Assembly (NCBI RefSeq): GCF_900142145.1
Contig: NZ_FQZV01000017.1
Coordinates: forward strand, 1 to 64,000
Direction of reading: 5' to 3'
Origin: Geosporobacter subterraneus DSM 17957
GTDB taxonomy: Bacteria; Bacillota; Clostridia; Peptostreptococcales; Thermotaleaceae
Length of the DNA stretch: 64,000 nt
The translations under genes and the position numbers were made by a program. Shown in pieces: positions 33,429-42,413 of the stretch; position 1 is the first letter of the stretch, and the number at the start of each line of letters is the position of its first letter. The notes beneath the pieces were generated by a model, which was given only the letters and a program-made list of their open reading frames with translations, made no database searches and was not told the origin of the DNA.

Positions 33429-33626
33429 TTAGCCTAACAAGCCGGTGATTTTGGAAACAATGCTGTTCCAGATTGTGGTGATTGAACCCTGGTACAGGGT
33501 CATGAACACCGCACCTACTACCACGACAACCAGTACCACGATGAGCCAGCCGGTCATCTGATCGCCGCTGGGATTCATCAGTGCGGTTTTCGCTCTCCAA
33601 AGAGCGTTTGACATGTATTTTCTCAT
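33429..33626 (-). CDS. Small Flp-like pilin / DUF6133 protein, copy A
   Basis: A 65-residue protein beginning MRKYMSNALWRAKTAL, so its leader differs from copies B-D, but the core GDQMTGWLIVVLVVVVVG and the C-terminal helix are the same. The start has GGAGG 9 bases upstream. It is the first of the four tandem copies in the direction of transcription, directly after the TadC-like gene. The divergent leader suggests a distinct role, such as the major pilin. Confidence 0.82.
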   Translation of the reverse strand: MRKYMSNALWRAKTALMNPSGDQMTGWLIVVLVVVVVGAVFMTLYQGSITTIWNSIVSKITGLLG

Positions 33627-33735
33627 GGAAATCGTCCTCCTTTCTGCTGGATTTTTCATTACAGTTTTGATGCTTTGCATGGGTCATACCTCCTAAGATT
33701 GTATTTGAAAAGGGGCATTGCCCCGTTTTCACGGA

Positions 33736-34647
33736 TTAGAAAAGGCCCCCCATGGAACGGATCAGGTGGGAGCCAATGACATAAAGCAGGCTTACAATGG
33801 TGATAGCTACAAGGGGGATACTGGCAATTTTCACTCTGCGGGGCAGGGTATCCAGTTTCTTTTTCATTGCTTCTTTGGCCTTGATGTCCATATCCCGTGC
33901 CAGGTAGGAAAGCGCCTCCCCCTGATGTTCCCCCCGGTACAGGCCGATCAGGGCGTTGACCAGAAAAGAAACGTCGGTGATGCCAAGGCGTTCGTTGAAG
34001 CTGCGCAGGGCGGTTTCAATGTCCTTTGCCTTCATTTCCATGACAAGGATCGCCACGTCCTCCTGGAAAGCGTCGCTTGCCACCTTGAGATAATCCTCGA
34101 AAATCTGGATTAAATCCACCTGCACCACCAGGCGGCTGCCGTCGTGCCGGTTGTCCTCCAGCCGGTACAGGATGGAGCGCACAAAGCCCGGCAGTTCCAT
34201 TTCAATGCGCTTCTTTTTCTCTTTCATCCGGTCTTTGAGGTCGGTCATAAAATGGCGGTAGACAAGCAGCGCAAGGAGCAGGATGAGGGGTGCCAGCTTA
34301 ACCGCTCTGAGGAATATAAACAGCAGCGCAAGGGGCAGGGTGAAAGACGCGCATACAATGGCTCTGGCATAATATTCTTTCGGAGTCAGCTCCAGACCGC
34401 CCCGCCGCAGTATGGAGGCCATCCTCGCTTCTTTGACGGGATTGAGAGGAACAAACCGGGAAACCGGTCTTGCAAGGGGCATGATGAAGCGGTTTAACAG
34501 CCGATTGCCCATCGCTTCCTTTTCGGCCTGTACATTTTTGATGTTCTTTTTCATGCTCAGTTTCGGGATTTTTAAAAGCTGCCTGCAAATCAGAATTCCT
34601 GCCGCAGTCAGTAGAATAAATACAATGATTTGGTAAAACAACGGCAT
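33736..34647 (-). CDS. tadC: TadC-like inner-membrane platform protein
   Basis: A 303-residue protein of the type II secretion F superfamily. Membrane segments lie near 5-22, 95-135 (two) and 270-300, with a cytoplasmic helical domain between them (EMELPGFVRSILYRLEDNR and EAMKKKLDTLPRR), as in TadC. It pairs with TadB to form the platform of Flp pilus assembly. The start may be the TTG at 34641, which has GGAGG at better spacing than the ATG at 34647. The gene follows tadB by only a few bases. Confidence 0.85.
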   Translation of the reverse strand: MPLFYQIIVFILLTAAGILICRQLLKIPKLSMKKNIKNVQAEKEAMGNRLLNRFIMPLARPVSRFVPLNPVKEARMASILRRGGLELTPKEYYARAIVCASFTLPLALLFIFLRAVKLAPLILLLALLVYRHFMTDLKDRMKEKKKRIEMELPGFVRSILYRLEDNRHDGSRLVVQVDLIQIFEDYLKVASDAFQEDVAILVMEMKAKDIETALRSFNERLGITDVSFLVNALIGLYRGEHQGEALSYLARDMDIKAKEAMKKKLDTLPRRVKIASIPLVAITIVSLLYVIGSHLIRSMGGLF

Positions 34648-34653
34648 CCCTCC

Positions 34654-35568
34654 TTATCGGTTGTTCGGTAATGTGGCCTTCATGACATAGAAGGCGGTGG
34701 CGAGGGCGGTCAGCAGCATGAGGACAATCAGCAGCCGGCCCACCATGGTTTGGGTCAGCAGGTAAAACCACTCGGCGTTGGCGAATTTCATCATAGGGAT
34801 AATAGAGATCATCAGGCCCACCGTCATCAGGTAGTCCCGCCATACTCGAACCATCATGCCGTCGCTCTCGACCTGCATGGATTTTGCATCATTCATGGCC
34901 CGGATGATAGGAAACAGGGCGAATTTCAAGCGGCGGTCATGATAGCAGAGAATCAGGGTCTTTACCCATTCGCTAAAGTAGCGGTTCTTGATTTTTGCCG
35001 CCAGCCGGTACAGGCCATGCTCCACGTTGGGATTGACCAGCCTGATCTCCGTAATGAATTCATCAAAGGGTGTGGGAACCCTCAAATGCACCGGCACATA
35101 CCGGTTCTTTTCCTCCACATAGGCTTCCACCGCCTTGATGATGTCGTCACAGCCTGCGTAGGCGTTGGTAATGATGCTCATGGTGTTCTCTAACCCTTCG
35201 ATTTCCTCCCTGGCCGCCGCCGAGCTTTTCACCGTCAGGTAAAAGTACGGGGCCGGCAGCACACAGACAGCCATCACCCCCGCAAGCCCCGCGCTGCCAA
35301 ACAGCAGCACTCCTGTCAGGAAGCCCCCAGCCATGGAGGCAAACACCATGGCAAGGAATTTCTTTGCCGTACAACGGGTCTGCCGGAACAGCGTCGAAAA
35401 GTGAAGGCCTATCCGTTCGGTGAATTTCAGTTTTGTCCCTGTCAAAACCATGCGGCGCTTTTTCAAAGGGTTCTGCTCCATGATAAAGGGATTCAGCTTC
35501 AGCAGGAGAAACAAGGCAAGGCTGATGAGGGCAAACACAGCCATAAGGGTGATAGGAATCGGGTTCAT
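34654..35568 (-). CDS. tadB: TadB-like inner-membrane platform protein
   Basis: A 304-residue type II secretion F superfamily protein with membrane segments near 5-24, 70-108 (two) and 255-295 and a central cytoplasmic domain (EIEGLENTMSIITNAYAG, EHGLYRLAAKIKNRYF). The start has AAGGAGG 8 bases upstream and overlaps the end of the ATPase gene by 4 bases. Together with TadC it forms the membrane platform driven by the ATPase. Confidence 0.85.
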   Translation of the reverse strand: MNPIPITLMAVFALISLALFLLLKLNPFIMEQNPLKKRRMVLTGTKLKFTERIGLHFSTLFRQTRCTAKKFLAMVFASMAGGFLTGVLLFGSAGLAGVMAVCVLPAPYFYLTVKSSAAAREEIEGLENTMSIITNAYAGCDDIIKAVEAYVEEKNRYVPVHLRVPTPFDEFITEIRLVNPNVEHGLYRLAAKIKNRYFSEWVKTLILCYHDRRLKFALFPIIRAMNDAKSMQVESDGMMVRVWRDYLMTVGLMISIIPMMKFANAEWFYLLTQTMVGRLLIVLMLLTALATAFYVMKATLPNNR

Positions 35569-36953
35569 GCTACGCCTCCTTCTGAAAAACGGCGGATTTC
35601 ACTTTGCGGTACGCCGCCCACCAAAAGACGTTCGGCAAGGGCCGGGGAGAGATTGCCCACGCGCCGGTGGCTGCCGATAACCTTTGTAATCCTGCCTTCC
35701 TTGTCTCTCTCGTAGTGGTCAACTACATATTTGTATAGGGTGTTGCCTGTGACTTCGCCGTTTTTGACGCCGGTGGCTTCAAATATCTCCATGTATTTTC
35801 TGGACTTGTCGGGAAGCTGCATCTTAAACAGCATGATCGGAAAGGCTTCCACAATGTTTTTCAGGAGACGTTCTTCGGAAAGTGAAGTCCCGGCCTCCAA
35901 GCACATGGTCAGGATACGGTCATATGCCGCCCGTGCACCGTTGGCGTGGAGGGTGCTGACAATGATATGTCCGGTACGTCCGGCCTCCTGTACCGTGAGG
36001 GCTTCCTTGCCGCGCATTTCGGCAGGGACGAGGACTTGGGGATGCAGCCGCAGGGACAGCTTTAACAAGTCCAGCATGGTGACGGGATTGGGTTCCTCCT
36101 TGGTGAGCAGGTGAATCACATCGTTTAGCATCACGCCGTTTTCATCATATTGGGCTAAAGACAGCTCACGGGTATCCTCAATGGTGACAATGCGCCTTTC
36201 ATAGGGTACACAGCTCAGAATATAGCCCATGTCCGCAGTCTTGCCGCTGCCGGTGGCTCCGGCAATGGCAACGGAAACGCCGTTGTTGACGCACAGGGTC
36301 AGAAAGTCCAGTTCCTCGGCGGTGGCCGTATCCCAGCCGATAAGGTTTTCCCGCGTAATATAGGATGGCTTTTGCTTTCGGACGGAGGCAATGGCCCCGG
36401 CGTCGGGGTCAACGCAGGGCATGATTGCCCCGGACATGCGGATGCCTTTGGCAATGAAGCTGTCCCCGATGGGCTTGGAGCCGTCCAGAATGACATTCCC
36501 GAACCGGCTCATTTTCCGCACGATATTGGCGCAGGCTTCCGGGTTTTCAAAGGTTTCGTTCAGGCGCACCTTTCTATCCTTATACAGCACCCATACGCCT
36601 CCGGAGCCGTTGACATTGATTTCCTCCGTCTCGCTGTCCTGCAAGTACGGGGACAACAGGCCCATACCAGCCATATCAAAATAGATGGCGTCTGTCAACT
36701 CGGAGATATTGCGCACATCCCGAGCTACCAGCTGTTCGCTGTTGAGATAGCGCATGATAAGGTCTTTCAGCTTTCCTTCAGCCTCCTCCGAATACAGCAC
36801 CTCCGCCAGCTCCGCAGAGTGGTTTTTAGCAATCAGCCGCTGGAGCCTGTCGAGGATTTCGCCGTAATCCCTGGCCGGGACGCTTTCCCCTGTGTCGGAG
36901 CGCCGCTTGTTGGCCCGGTAAATCAGGTCATTAACTGAAAATCTGCCGTTCAT
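35565..36953 (-). CDS. tadA: TadA/CpaF-type pilus ATPase
   Basis: A 462-residue ATPase of the VirB11/CpaF family. The Walker A motif is AGATGSGKT at 231-239, and the Walker B/Asp box region includes TIEDTRELSL and the histidine-containing VSTLHANGARAAYDR. The N-terminal domain (about 60-200) holds the EEINVNGSGGVWVL segment typical of CpaF. It powers pilin assembly. The VirB11 role in a type IV secretion system cannot be ruled out by family alone, but its place among tadB, tadC and the pilins makes a Tad role likely. Confidence 0.92.
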   Translation of the reverse strand: MNGRFSVNDLIYRANKRRSDTGESVPARDYGEILDRLQRLIAKNHSAELAEVLYSEEAEGKLKDLIMRYLNSEQLVARDVRNISELTDAIYFDMAGMGLLSPYLQDSETEEINVNGSGGVWVLYKDRKVRLNETFENPEACANIVRKMSRFGNVILDGSKPIGDSFIAKGIRMSGAIMPCVDPDAGAIASVRKQKPSYITRENLIGWDTATAEELDFLTLCVNNGVSVAIAGATGSGKTADMGYILSCVPYERRIVTIEDTRELSLAQYDENGVMLNDVIHLLTKEEPNPVTMLDLLKLSLRLHPQVLVPAEMRGKEALTVQEAGRTGHIIVSTLHANGARAAYDRILTMCLEAGTSLSEERLLKNIVEAFPIMLFKMQLPDKSRKYMEIFEATGVKNGEVTGNTLYKYVVDHYERDKEGRITKVIGSHRRVGNLSPALAERLLVGGVPQSEIRRFSEGGVA

Positions 36954-37684
36954 GGCTTCCCGCCTCCAATCCTGCCTGCAATTTGTTCCAGCACCTTTCC
37001 GTAACGCTTGCAGGAACGGTCACGGAAGAAATACAGGGGCGTCCCAGCGTTCTCCAGCTCCGCGGCCCGCCGGATATGGGGCAGCTCGTAAGCAAAGGCC
37101 AGCCCCGTCATATGGCGGTAGGTCTTTTCGTCAAATTCACCGTTGGGGGATAGCAGGATATGGGTCTGCTTTTCTCCAAGGTGCAGCTCCCGTATAAAAT
37201 CAGAGACGGCTATATACCACATCTGTGCAGCAATGGACGGCCTGTGCAGGGTAAAAACGGTGTCGGCAAGCCACAAGCCCACACCGGAAACCGGATTGTT
37301 GACTTCCGCGCTTGTGTCCACGATCAGGGCATCAAACACAAGGGAAGCGGCATCAAGCATTCTCTCTGCATCCTCCAGAGTCACGGTGTCGCAAAGCAGG
37401 CCGGAATACCGGGTGGGTACGGACAGGAAAAACAGATTTTTGCTTTCTCCACAGGCGGTGAACATTTCCCCGATGTTAGGATTCTCCGCGCCCAGCGCTT
37501 CAAACAGGCCTTTCTTCGGTGGAACCGTCTGACCGAAAAAGGTCTGAAGCTCTCCATAGGTGAGATTGGAGGAAATGAGCCCCACCAGCACGTCCCGTTT
37601 TGACAGGGCGCAGGCCAGGTTCACGGCAAAGGTGGTTTTCCCGCTGTGCTTGCCTCCCCAAACGGCAATGGTTTTACTGCCCAT
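36950..37684 (-). CDS. CpaE/TadZ-like P-loop protein
   Basis: A 244-residue MinD/ParA-superfamily protein with the P-loop GGKHSGKTTFAVNLA at about 10-24 and the second conserved aspartate in ALIVDTSAEVN. The lysine of the deviant Walker box is at GGKHSGKT. TadZ/CpaE proteins place the pilus machine in the cell. It overlaps the genes on both sides by 4-11 bases, within the Tad operon. Confidence 0.8.
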   Translation of the reverse strand: MGSKTIAVWGGKHSGKTTFAVNLACALSKRDVLVGLISSNLTYGELQTFFGQTVPPKKGLFEALGAENPNIGEMFTACGESKNLFFLSVPTRYSGLLCDTVTLEDAERMLDAASLVFDALIVDTSAEVNNPVSGVGLWLADTVFTLHRPSIAAQMWYIAVSDFIRELHLGEKQTHILLSPNGEFDEKTYRHMTGLAFAYELPHIRRAAELENAGTPLYFFRDRSCKRYGKVLEQIAGRIGGGKP

Positions 37685-38384
37685 GGCTCACACCCCGTTT
37701 CTCAAAGATTAAATGCAGCTTGCCGGTGTATTCCGCCTGAATGAGCTTTTCCGCCTGGGCTTCGGTGACAATGAGGGTCACGGCCCTGGCCACCGGATCG
37801 CTGTTTGCCGATTGGCTGTCCTTTTGCTGCTCCCGCATCTTTGCGGTGTCCTGTGTCCTGGCGTTCTCGACACTGTAGGTTTCCAGCCCTTTCAGCTCAG
37901 GGTAAACAATGACCTGGGGTGCGGAAGCCTTCCCATCGGACGCTTTTTCCATAAACACAGCTACCGTCACAATGTCGCCGGCCCGAAGATGAGAGGAAAG
38001 CCCCGCCGCGATGCTCGAAACACTGACGGTAACAAGGCGCTGGTTGTTTTTTGCGATGCGGTCAAGCTGTTCGTTGGCAAGATAGCTGCCCAGCTTCTGC
38101 GGGAAGAAATAGTCCCCCTTGGCAATGGCGGTCTGCGCCACCTTGCCCACAATCTGCGCCGGGTCGTTCAGTATGCCCTCCAGCAGGCCGAAGCTGCCCA
38201 CTTCCACGGATACAAGGTGCTGCTTGGTAAGCTCCGTTCCGGCAGGAATGTCCTGGGCCGCCCGCAGCACCGTTACCGTCGCGCTTTTATCCCCATATAA
38301 GCGCGGCAGGAGAAAAAAAGAAATGCCCGCCGCCAGTACAAGGCAGAGGGCGCTTAAAAAGATTCGGTTTTTTAATAGTTTCAA
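37674..38384 (-). CDS. CpaB/RcpC-like SAF-domain pilus protein
   Basis: A 236-residue protein from a TTG start with AGGAGG about 11 bases upstream. It has a signal-anchor (LFLS...VLAAGISFFLLP, about 8-28), then a SAF domain (VLRAAQDIPAGTELTKQHLV) and a second beta-rich part with TVSVSSIAAGLSSHLRAGDIV, as in CpaB/RcpC. In Gram-negatives CpaB acts at the outer membrane pore; in Gram-positive Tad systems it is thought to bind the cell wall. It is the first gene of the Tad operon in the direction of transcription. Confidence 0.85.
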   Translation of the reverse strand: MKLLKNRIFLSALCLVLAAGISFFLLPRLYGDKSATVTVLRAAQDIPAGTELTKQHLVSVEVGSFGLLEGILNDPAQIVGKVAQTAIAKGDYFFPQKLGSYLANEQLDRIAKNNQRLVTVSVSSIAAGLSSHLRAGDIVTVAVFMEKASDGKASAPQVIVYPELKGLETYSVENARTQDTAKMREQQKDSQSANSDPVARAVTLIVTEAQAEKLIQAEYTGKLHLIFEKRGVSHGQ

Positions 38385-38468
38385 GCTGTATGCTTCCTCC
38401 TTCCAAATGATCGCGGAACATGCCGTTTACCAAGAGTATATAAACGACACGTTCCGGCAGGGCAACTG

Positions 38469-38765
38469 TCATCGTTCCATCGACCGGCAACCATCCTCCG
38501 GTTCGGCGGCAGCCCTTTGACGTTCCCGTGCCTGCTCCAGCCGCTCCAGCACCGAACGCTTTTCCTCCGGCAAGGTTTCCGGGGCCAGCTCCCGCAAATC
38601 GTCATAGGTCTGGCCGTCCGTTAAATCTGCATCGCGGGAGGGGGCGTTTTCCAGGATACCGTCGATTTGATTGTAGTTGCCCTCCAAGCTCATTTCTGCG
38701 TTCTTGAGGTTGTTGTCTTTCAGCAAAGGGTATACGCGCCCCTGATTTCTTCTACGCTTACTCAT
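38469..38765 (-). CDS. Small ICE protein with C-terminal tail motif
   Basis: A 98-residue hydrophilic protein. The N-terminus is basic (MSKRRRNQGRVYPL), the middle is acidic and probably disordered, and the end carries the shared tail EKRSVLERLEQARERQ, finishing in SMER. More than a third of the protein is tail-like. The ATG overlaps the topoisomerase stop (ATGA), so it is coupled to topB. It may be an adaptor for topoisomerase or relaxosome handling; there is no recognised domain. Confidence 0.75.
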   Translation of the reverse strand: MSKRRRNQGRVYPLLKDNNLKNAEMSLEGNYNQIDGILENAPSRDADLTDGQTYDDLRELAPETLPEEKRSVLERLEQARERQRAAAEPEDGCRSMER

Positions 38766-40855
38766 TTTTTAGCTCCCTTCTCAAACTCCAGTTTGAAGTT
38801 GACGTATTTGCCAGTGTCCTCCATGATAACCACGGCGTTATAGGTTTTGCCGGTCTTTTCGCTGTAAAGCCCGGACAGGGAAACGAGTCCCTTTTCAAGA
38901 AGTGCGGCGGCAATAGCTCTTGTGAGGTCTTTTTTCTTAGAGGCAAAGAAACGGTTATCCCGCCACAGGGCAAAGCCGCAGTCCCGGTTCTCGCAGAGGA
39001 AGCCTTTTTTGCCCTCCAACACCTTGCCGCCGCAGCGTGGGCAGATGCCCACCGCTTCACTGCGGCTTCCCACCGGTGCAGGAAACAATCTCATGAAGTC
39101 TGGATTCAGCGCGCTGTTGCTTTTCACAAGGCTAACCGTCAGCTCTGCAATCCCTGCCATAAATTCCGCGTCGGAAAGCCCTCCGCGCTCCACCTGCTTC
39201 AGCCGGTGCTCCCATTTGGCGGTGAGGGCTGGGGACTTGATGATCTCGGGCAGCACGGCAATCAGGCTGACGCCTTTTTTTGCGGGCAGCAGTTGTTTAT
39301 TTTTCCGTTCCGCCAGGCCGGTCTTGACCAGCTTTTCAATAATACTGGCGCGAGTGGCGGGAGTGCCCAGGCCCTTGCGCTCGGCATCCTCCGGCATATC
39401 TTCTGATCCGGCTGTTTCCATTGCTTTGAGCAGCGTATCCTCAGAGTAGGACTTGGGCGGTGAGGTAAAGCCCTCTTTTACAGCAGTACGAACATTCTCA
39501 AACACCTGCCCCTTGGAAAGCTCAGGCAGCGCCTTGTCCTCGCCGTCCTTATCAGGTTTGTTTTTCAGCGTAGCCCGGTAAGCCGATTCAATGGCCTTCC
39601 ATCCGTCTTGCAGGACGGTTTTGCCCTTTGCCGTAAAGGAATGGCCCTCACAGTCCACCGTTACAACAGTTTCGGCATAGAGATGAGGTTCACCTACGGC
39701 GCAGACCAGCCGGACGGCCAGAAGGAACAGGATGTTCCGTTCACCAGCAGGGAGAGCGGCAAGATCGCTGTCCTTGATCTGCCCGGTGGGAAGAATGGCA
39801 TGATGGTCGGTGACTTTGCTGTTGTCCACCACACGCCGGGCGTCAACGTTAGGAACGATACCCTTCATAAAAGGCAGTACAGCCGCCGCAGTTTCCACAA
39901 GGGCGGGAAGTCCCGCCGCCATATCCTCGGTTAGATATCTGCTGTCGGTACGGGGATAGGTGGCCAGCTTCTTTTCATAGAGCGATTGCATATAGTCCAG
40001 CGTCTGCTGGGCGGTGAATCCGAACAGGCGGTTTGCCTCCCGCTGGAGTGTGGTGAGGTCGTAGAGCCTGGGCGGCACAACGGTTTTTTCCTGCCGCTCC
40101 ACGGATTTTACAACGGCGGTTTTGACGTTGCAGGCGCTATGGATGCTTTCAGCGGCCTTCCTGTCCTTGTACTTTTCGCCCAAAACAATAAATGTACCGC
40201 AATTTAATTCCGGTGTATAAAAGGGCTCCCTGACAAAGGCGGCAATTTCCTGTTCCCTCTGTACGAGCAGAGCCAGGGTTGGCGTCATGACGCGTCCCAC
40301 ATTGAGTGTCTGGCGGTACAGCACCGAAAACAGCCTTGTGGCATTGATGCCCACCAGCCAGTCGGCCTGTAAGCGGCACAGGGCAGCCCGGTAGAGCCGG
40401 TCGTAATCCGTGCCGGGACGAAGGTTGCGAAAGCCCCCGGTAATGGCGCTTTCCTCCATGGAGGATATCCAGAGCCTTTGTATGGGCTTTTTGCAGCCGC
40501 AGTATTCGTATACCAGCCGGAAGATCAGTTCACCCTCCCGTCCGGCGTCGCAGGCATTGACAATGCAGTCCACATCTGGACGCTTCATCAGTTCCCGCAG
40601 GACTTTCAGTTGCTTTGCCTTTTCACGGGACACGGCATATTTCCAGTGTTCCGGCAGGATGGGCAAGTCCTCATAGCGCCATTTGCCATACTTTTCATCG
40701 TAAGTCTCTGCCTGTGCAAGCTCCACTAGATGGCCCGCGCACCAGGACACAAGATAGCCGCCGCCCTCCAGATAACCGTCCCCGCGCTCCGTTGCGCCAA
40801 GGACGGAAGCGATGGCCTGACCTACGCTGCTTTTTTCCGCGATAATCAGTTTCAA
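38762..40855 (-). CDS. topB: DNA topoisomerase III
   Basis: A 697-residue type IA topoisomerase. The start is a TTG at 40855 behind GGAGGG, which gives LKLIIAEKSSVGQAIA as the TOPRIM N-terminus; the in-frame ATGs upstream lie in the terminator of the previous gene. Conserved parts are the TOPRIM acidic motif (ACDAGREGELIF, near 100-112), GRVMTPTLALL, and the active-site tyrosine in ATYPRTDSRYL. A C-terminal zinc-ribbon-like domain (CPRCGG, CENRDCGFALW) follows. ICE-borne TopB enzymes are thought to resolve intermediates in transfer or rolling-circle replication. Confidence 0.93.
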   Translation of the reverse strand: MKLIIAEKSSVGQAIASVLGATERGDGYLEGGGYLVSWCAGHLVELAQAETYDEKYGKWRYEDLPILPEHWKYAVSREKAKQLKVLRELMKRPDVDCIVNACDAGREGELIFRLVYEYCGCKKPIQRLWISSMEESAITGGFRNLRPGTDYDRLYRAALCRLQADWLVGINATRLFSVLYRQTLNVGRVMTPTLALLVQREQEIAAFVREPFYTPELNCGTFIVLGEKYKDRKAAESIHSACNVKTAVVKSVERQEKTVVPPRLYDLTTLQREANRLFGFTAQQTLDYMQSLYEKKLATYPRTDSRYLTEDMAAGLPALVETAAAVLPFMKGIVPNVDARRVVDNSKVTDHHAILPTGQIKDSDLAALPAGERNILFLLAVRLVCAVGEPHLYAETVVTVDCEGHSFTAKGKTVLQDGWKAIESAYRATLKNKPDKDGEDKALPELSKGQVFENVRTAVKEGFTSPPKSYSEDTLLKAMETAGSEDMPEDAERKGLGTPATRASIIEKLVKTGLAERKNKQLLPAKKGVSLIAVLPEIIKSPALTAKWEHRLKQVERGGLSDAEFMAGIAELTVSLVKSNSALNPDFMRLFPAPVGSRSEAVGICPRCGGKVLEGKKGFLCENRDCGFALWRDNRFFASKKKDLTRAIAAALLEKGLVSLSGLYSEKTGKTYNAVVIMEDTGKYVNFKLEFEKGAKK

Positions 40856-40887
40856 AATGTAATCCCTCCGTTTCTTTCTGTGCATGA

Positions 40888-40933
40888 GAAAAGCGCCGGT
40901 AATCTGCCTGTTTTGCAAATTACCGGCGCTTTC
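40888..40933 (-). terminator. Terminator between the 155-residue gene and topB
   Basis: GAAAAGCGCCGGTAAT pairs with ATTACCGGCGCTTTC around a 15-base loop (CTGCCTGTTTTGCAA), with A-T rich ends. It ends the transcript of the gene at 40948-41388. Confidence 0.78.
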
Positions 40934-40947
40934 GCCTATGGTATACG

Positions 40948-41388
40948 CTATTCGGTCTGGGTATCGGGGAGTGTTGTGATGTCACAGGCGTTGGCGCCAT
41001 TCCTCTGACACTCCGATATGCGTTTTGGGGAAATATAATGGGTGGCGTACATTTTCTCGATGTTTTCGTCACCGGATTTGGAAAAACGCAGTTTGGCCAA
41101 CAGCTTTTTCCCCTTGCGTCCCCACTGCTTGTAAAAAGTCCACGACGCTTTCAGGTTGTTTTTTCGGGCATAGGCGCGGATTTCCTTCATAATGAAAGTC
41201 AGCTTATGAAGGTTCACGCGGCATACCCGTTCCAGATAATCCACACGTCCGAAACGCCAGCTTTCATAATCTCCAGCGGATAATACGCCTAAATCCATCA
41301 GCACCTGAACGGGCGAAGCCACGCCGTCCTTTTGAAGCTGACTATACATGGAATCATGTATCTTGCCGACAATATCTCCATTGTTCAT
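40948..41388 (-). CDS. Conserved ICE protein, unknown
   Basis: About 146 residues from ATG 41388 (MNNGDIVGKIHDSMY), which has CAGGTG at suitable spacing; ATG 41394 is an alternative. The sequence is basic and helical, with SWRFGRVDYLERVCRVNL and KASWTFYKQWGRKGKK. I recall very similar proteins in many Firmicutes genomes, also outside ICEs, but no named function. No membrane segment is seen. The position between the DUF4366 gene and topB is usual for this ICE class. A DNA- or RNA-binding role is possible from its charge but not shown. Confidence 0.7.
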   Translation of the reverse strand: MNNGDIVGKIHDSMYSQLQKDGVASPVQVLMDLGVLSAGDYESWRFGRVDYLERVCRVNLHKLTFIMKEIRAYARKNNLKASWTFYKQWGRKGKKLLAKLRFSKSGDENIEKMYATHYISPKRISECQRNGANACDITTLPDTQTE

Positions 41389-41468
41389 TTTCATCACCTG
41401 CTTGTTAAAATATTGTAGCATACTCAGGATAATAGTTCCAGCCCGCAGCTTCGCGTATCGCCGTAGGG

Positions 41469-42413
41469 TTATTCTTCTTCTGGTGCGGTCGGATCGTCCC
41501 CTGAAAATTCTCCTAAATCATCATCAGAAAGCAGAAAATCGTCCCCTGGCTCTGTCTCGCCGGACAAGGGCGTATCTTCCTCCTCATATTCGGGTTCATC
41601 TTCGTCCGTATCCACAGCCTGGTGTTTCGGCTTATATATTTTGAAGTAATATCCTGCGCCGCCTGCGGCTATAACTGCCAGCAGTACAAAGATCAGCGTA
41701 CTGTCGCCGCCCTTTTCCGGCTGAGATTTGGGTTCGGTTTTGGACGTTGTTTCCGGTTTGGGGGTGGTCTGAGGCGTAGGCACGGCACTCACACCACTAT
41801 TGCTGTTCCCTTTTTTGGCAAGGGAGCGCAAATCATCCTCTGTGACAGCATTTAAAAAGTAGACATTTTCACTTTGCCTCTGGCGGTCTATGATGAGATA
41901 AAAGACATTCTTGTCTTGTGTAGTGATGGTGAAAAACTCCTTGCCATCGCCATCCGTGGCATTATCGACCGTCGTACCGGTGCCCTCCGGCGTAAAGGGA
42001 TGAGTCTGTGCCGGAACAGCGGATTCCGTGGTTTTCGGGGTAGATGCCGCCGATGTATTCGTGGCAGCTGACGAAGCCTTGTAATACGGGTTCTCTACCT
42101 GCACGGTTCCCGACCGGTTTCCCGCAAGGTCCACCGCATAGACCGAAACATACTGTCCGGTTCCGGAATAGGTCCAAAGAGGGGTATCCAGCACTCCCTT
42201 TGCGGGGTAGCTGACCTTGTGGCCGTCAATGTAGACTGCCTCTACACCGGAATCCTCATCTTTTGCTTCGATATGGAGGGTTTCACCGGAAAGTCTGGCG
42301 GTGAGTGTCGGGGCCTTAGTATCGGCAGAGCCGGAGGCATATGCTGTCATGTGCAGTAAAAATGCGCTCATAAAAAGCATGAGCGCTAAAACGGTAAGCA
42401 TTTTATTCTTCAT
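41469..42413 (-). CDS. DUF4366 surface protein (mobile-element protein, CD1107 type)
   Basis: About 314 residues. The N-terminus is a signal peptide (MKNKMLTVLALMLFMSAF), a DUF4366-type extracellular domain follows, then a proline/threonine-rich linker, one membrane segment near 235-255 (STLIFVLLAVIAAGGAGYYF) and an acidic cytoplasmic tail. The family is typical for the conjugation region of Tn1549-like ICEs. The start at 42413 has AAGGAGG 8 bases upstream, and the gene overlaps the DUF4315 gene by 11 bases. It probably acts in the mating channel at the cell surface. Confidence 0.82.
   Translation of the reverse strand: MKNKMLTVLALMLFMSAFLLHMTAYASGSADTKAPTLTARLSGETLHIEAKDEDSGVEAVYIDGHKVSYPAKGVLDTPLWTYSGTGQYVSVYAVDLAGNRSGTVQVENPYYKASSAATNTSAASTPKTTESAVPAQTHPFTPEGTGTTVDNATDGDGKEFFTITTQDKNVFYLIIDRQRQSENVYFLNAVTEDDLRSLAKKGNSNSGVSAVPTPQTTPKPETTSKTEPKSQPEKGGDSTLIFVLLAVIAAGGAGYYFKIYKPKHQAVDTDEDEPEYEEEDTPLSGETEPGDDFLLSDDDLGEFSGDDPTAPEEE

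Noticed and set aside
37674-38384. Reading the TadA/VirB11-type ATPase neighbourhood as part of the type IV channel
   Set aside because: The neighbours are TadB, TadC, TadZ-like, CpaB-like and Flp-like pilins, so the ATPase belongs with a Tad pilus. The channel has its own VirB4 and VirD4.
38119-38520. Plus-strand open frame across the cpaB-like gene start
   Set aside because: Shadow of the minus-strand genes, with no ribosome site and low-complexity translation.
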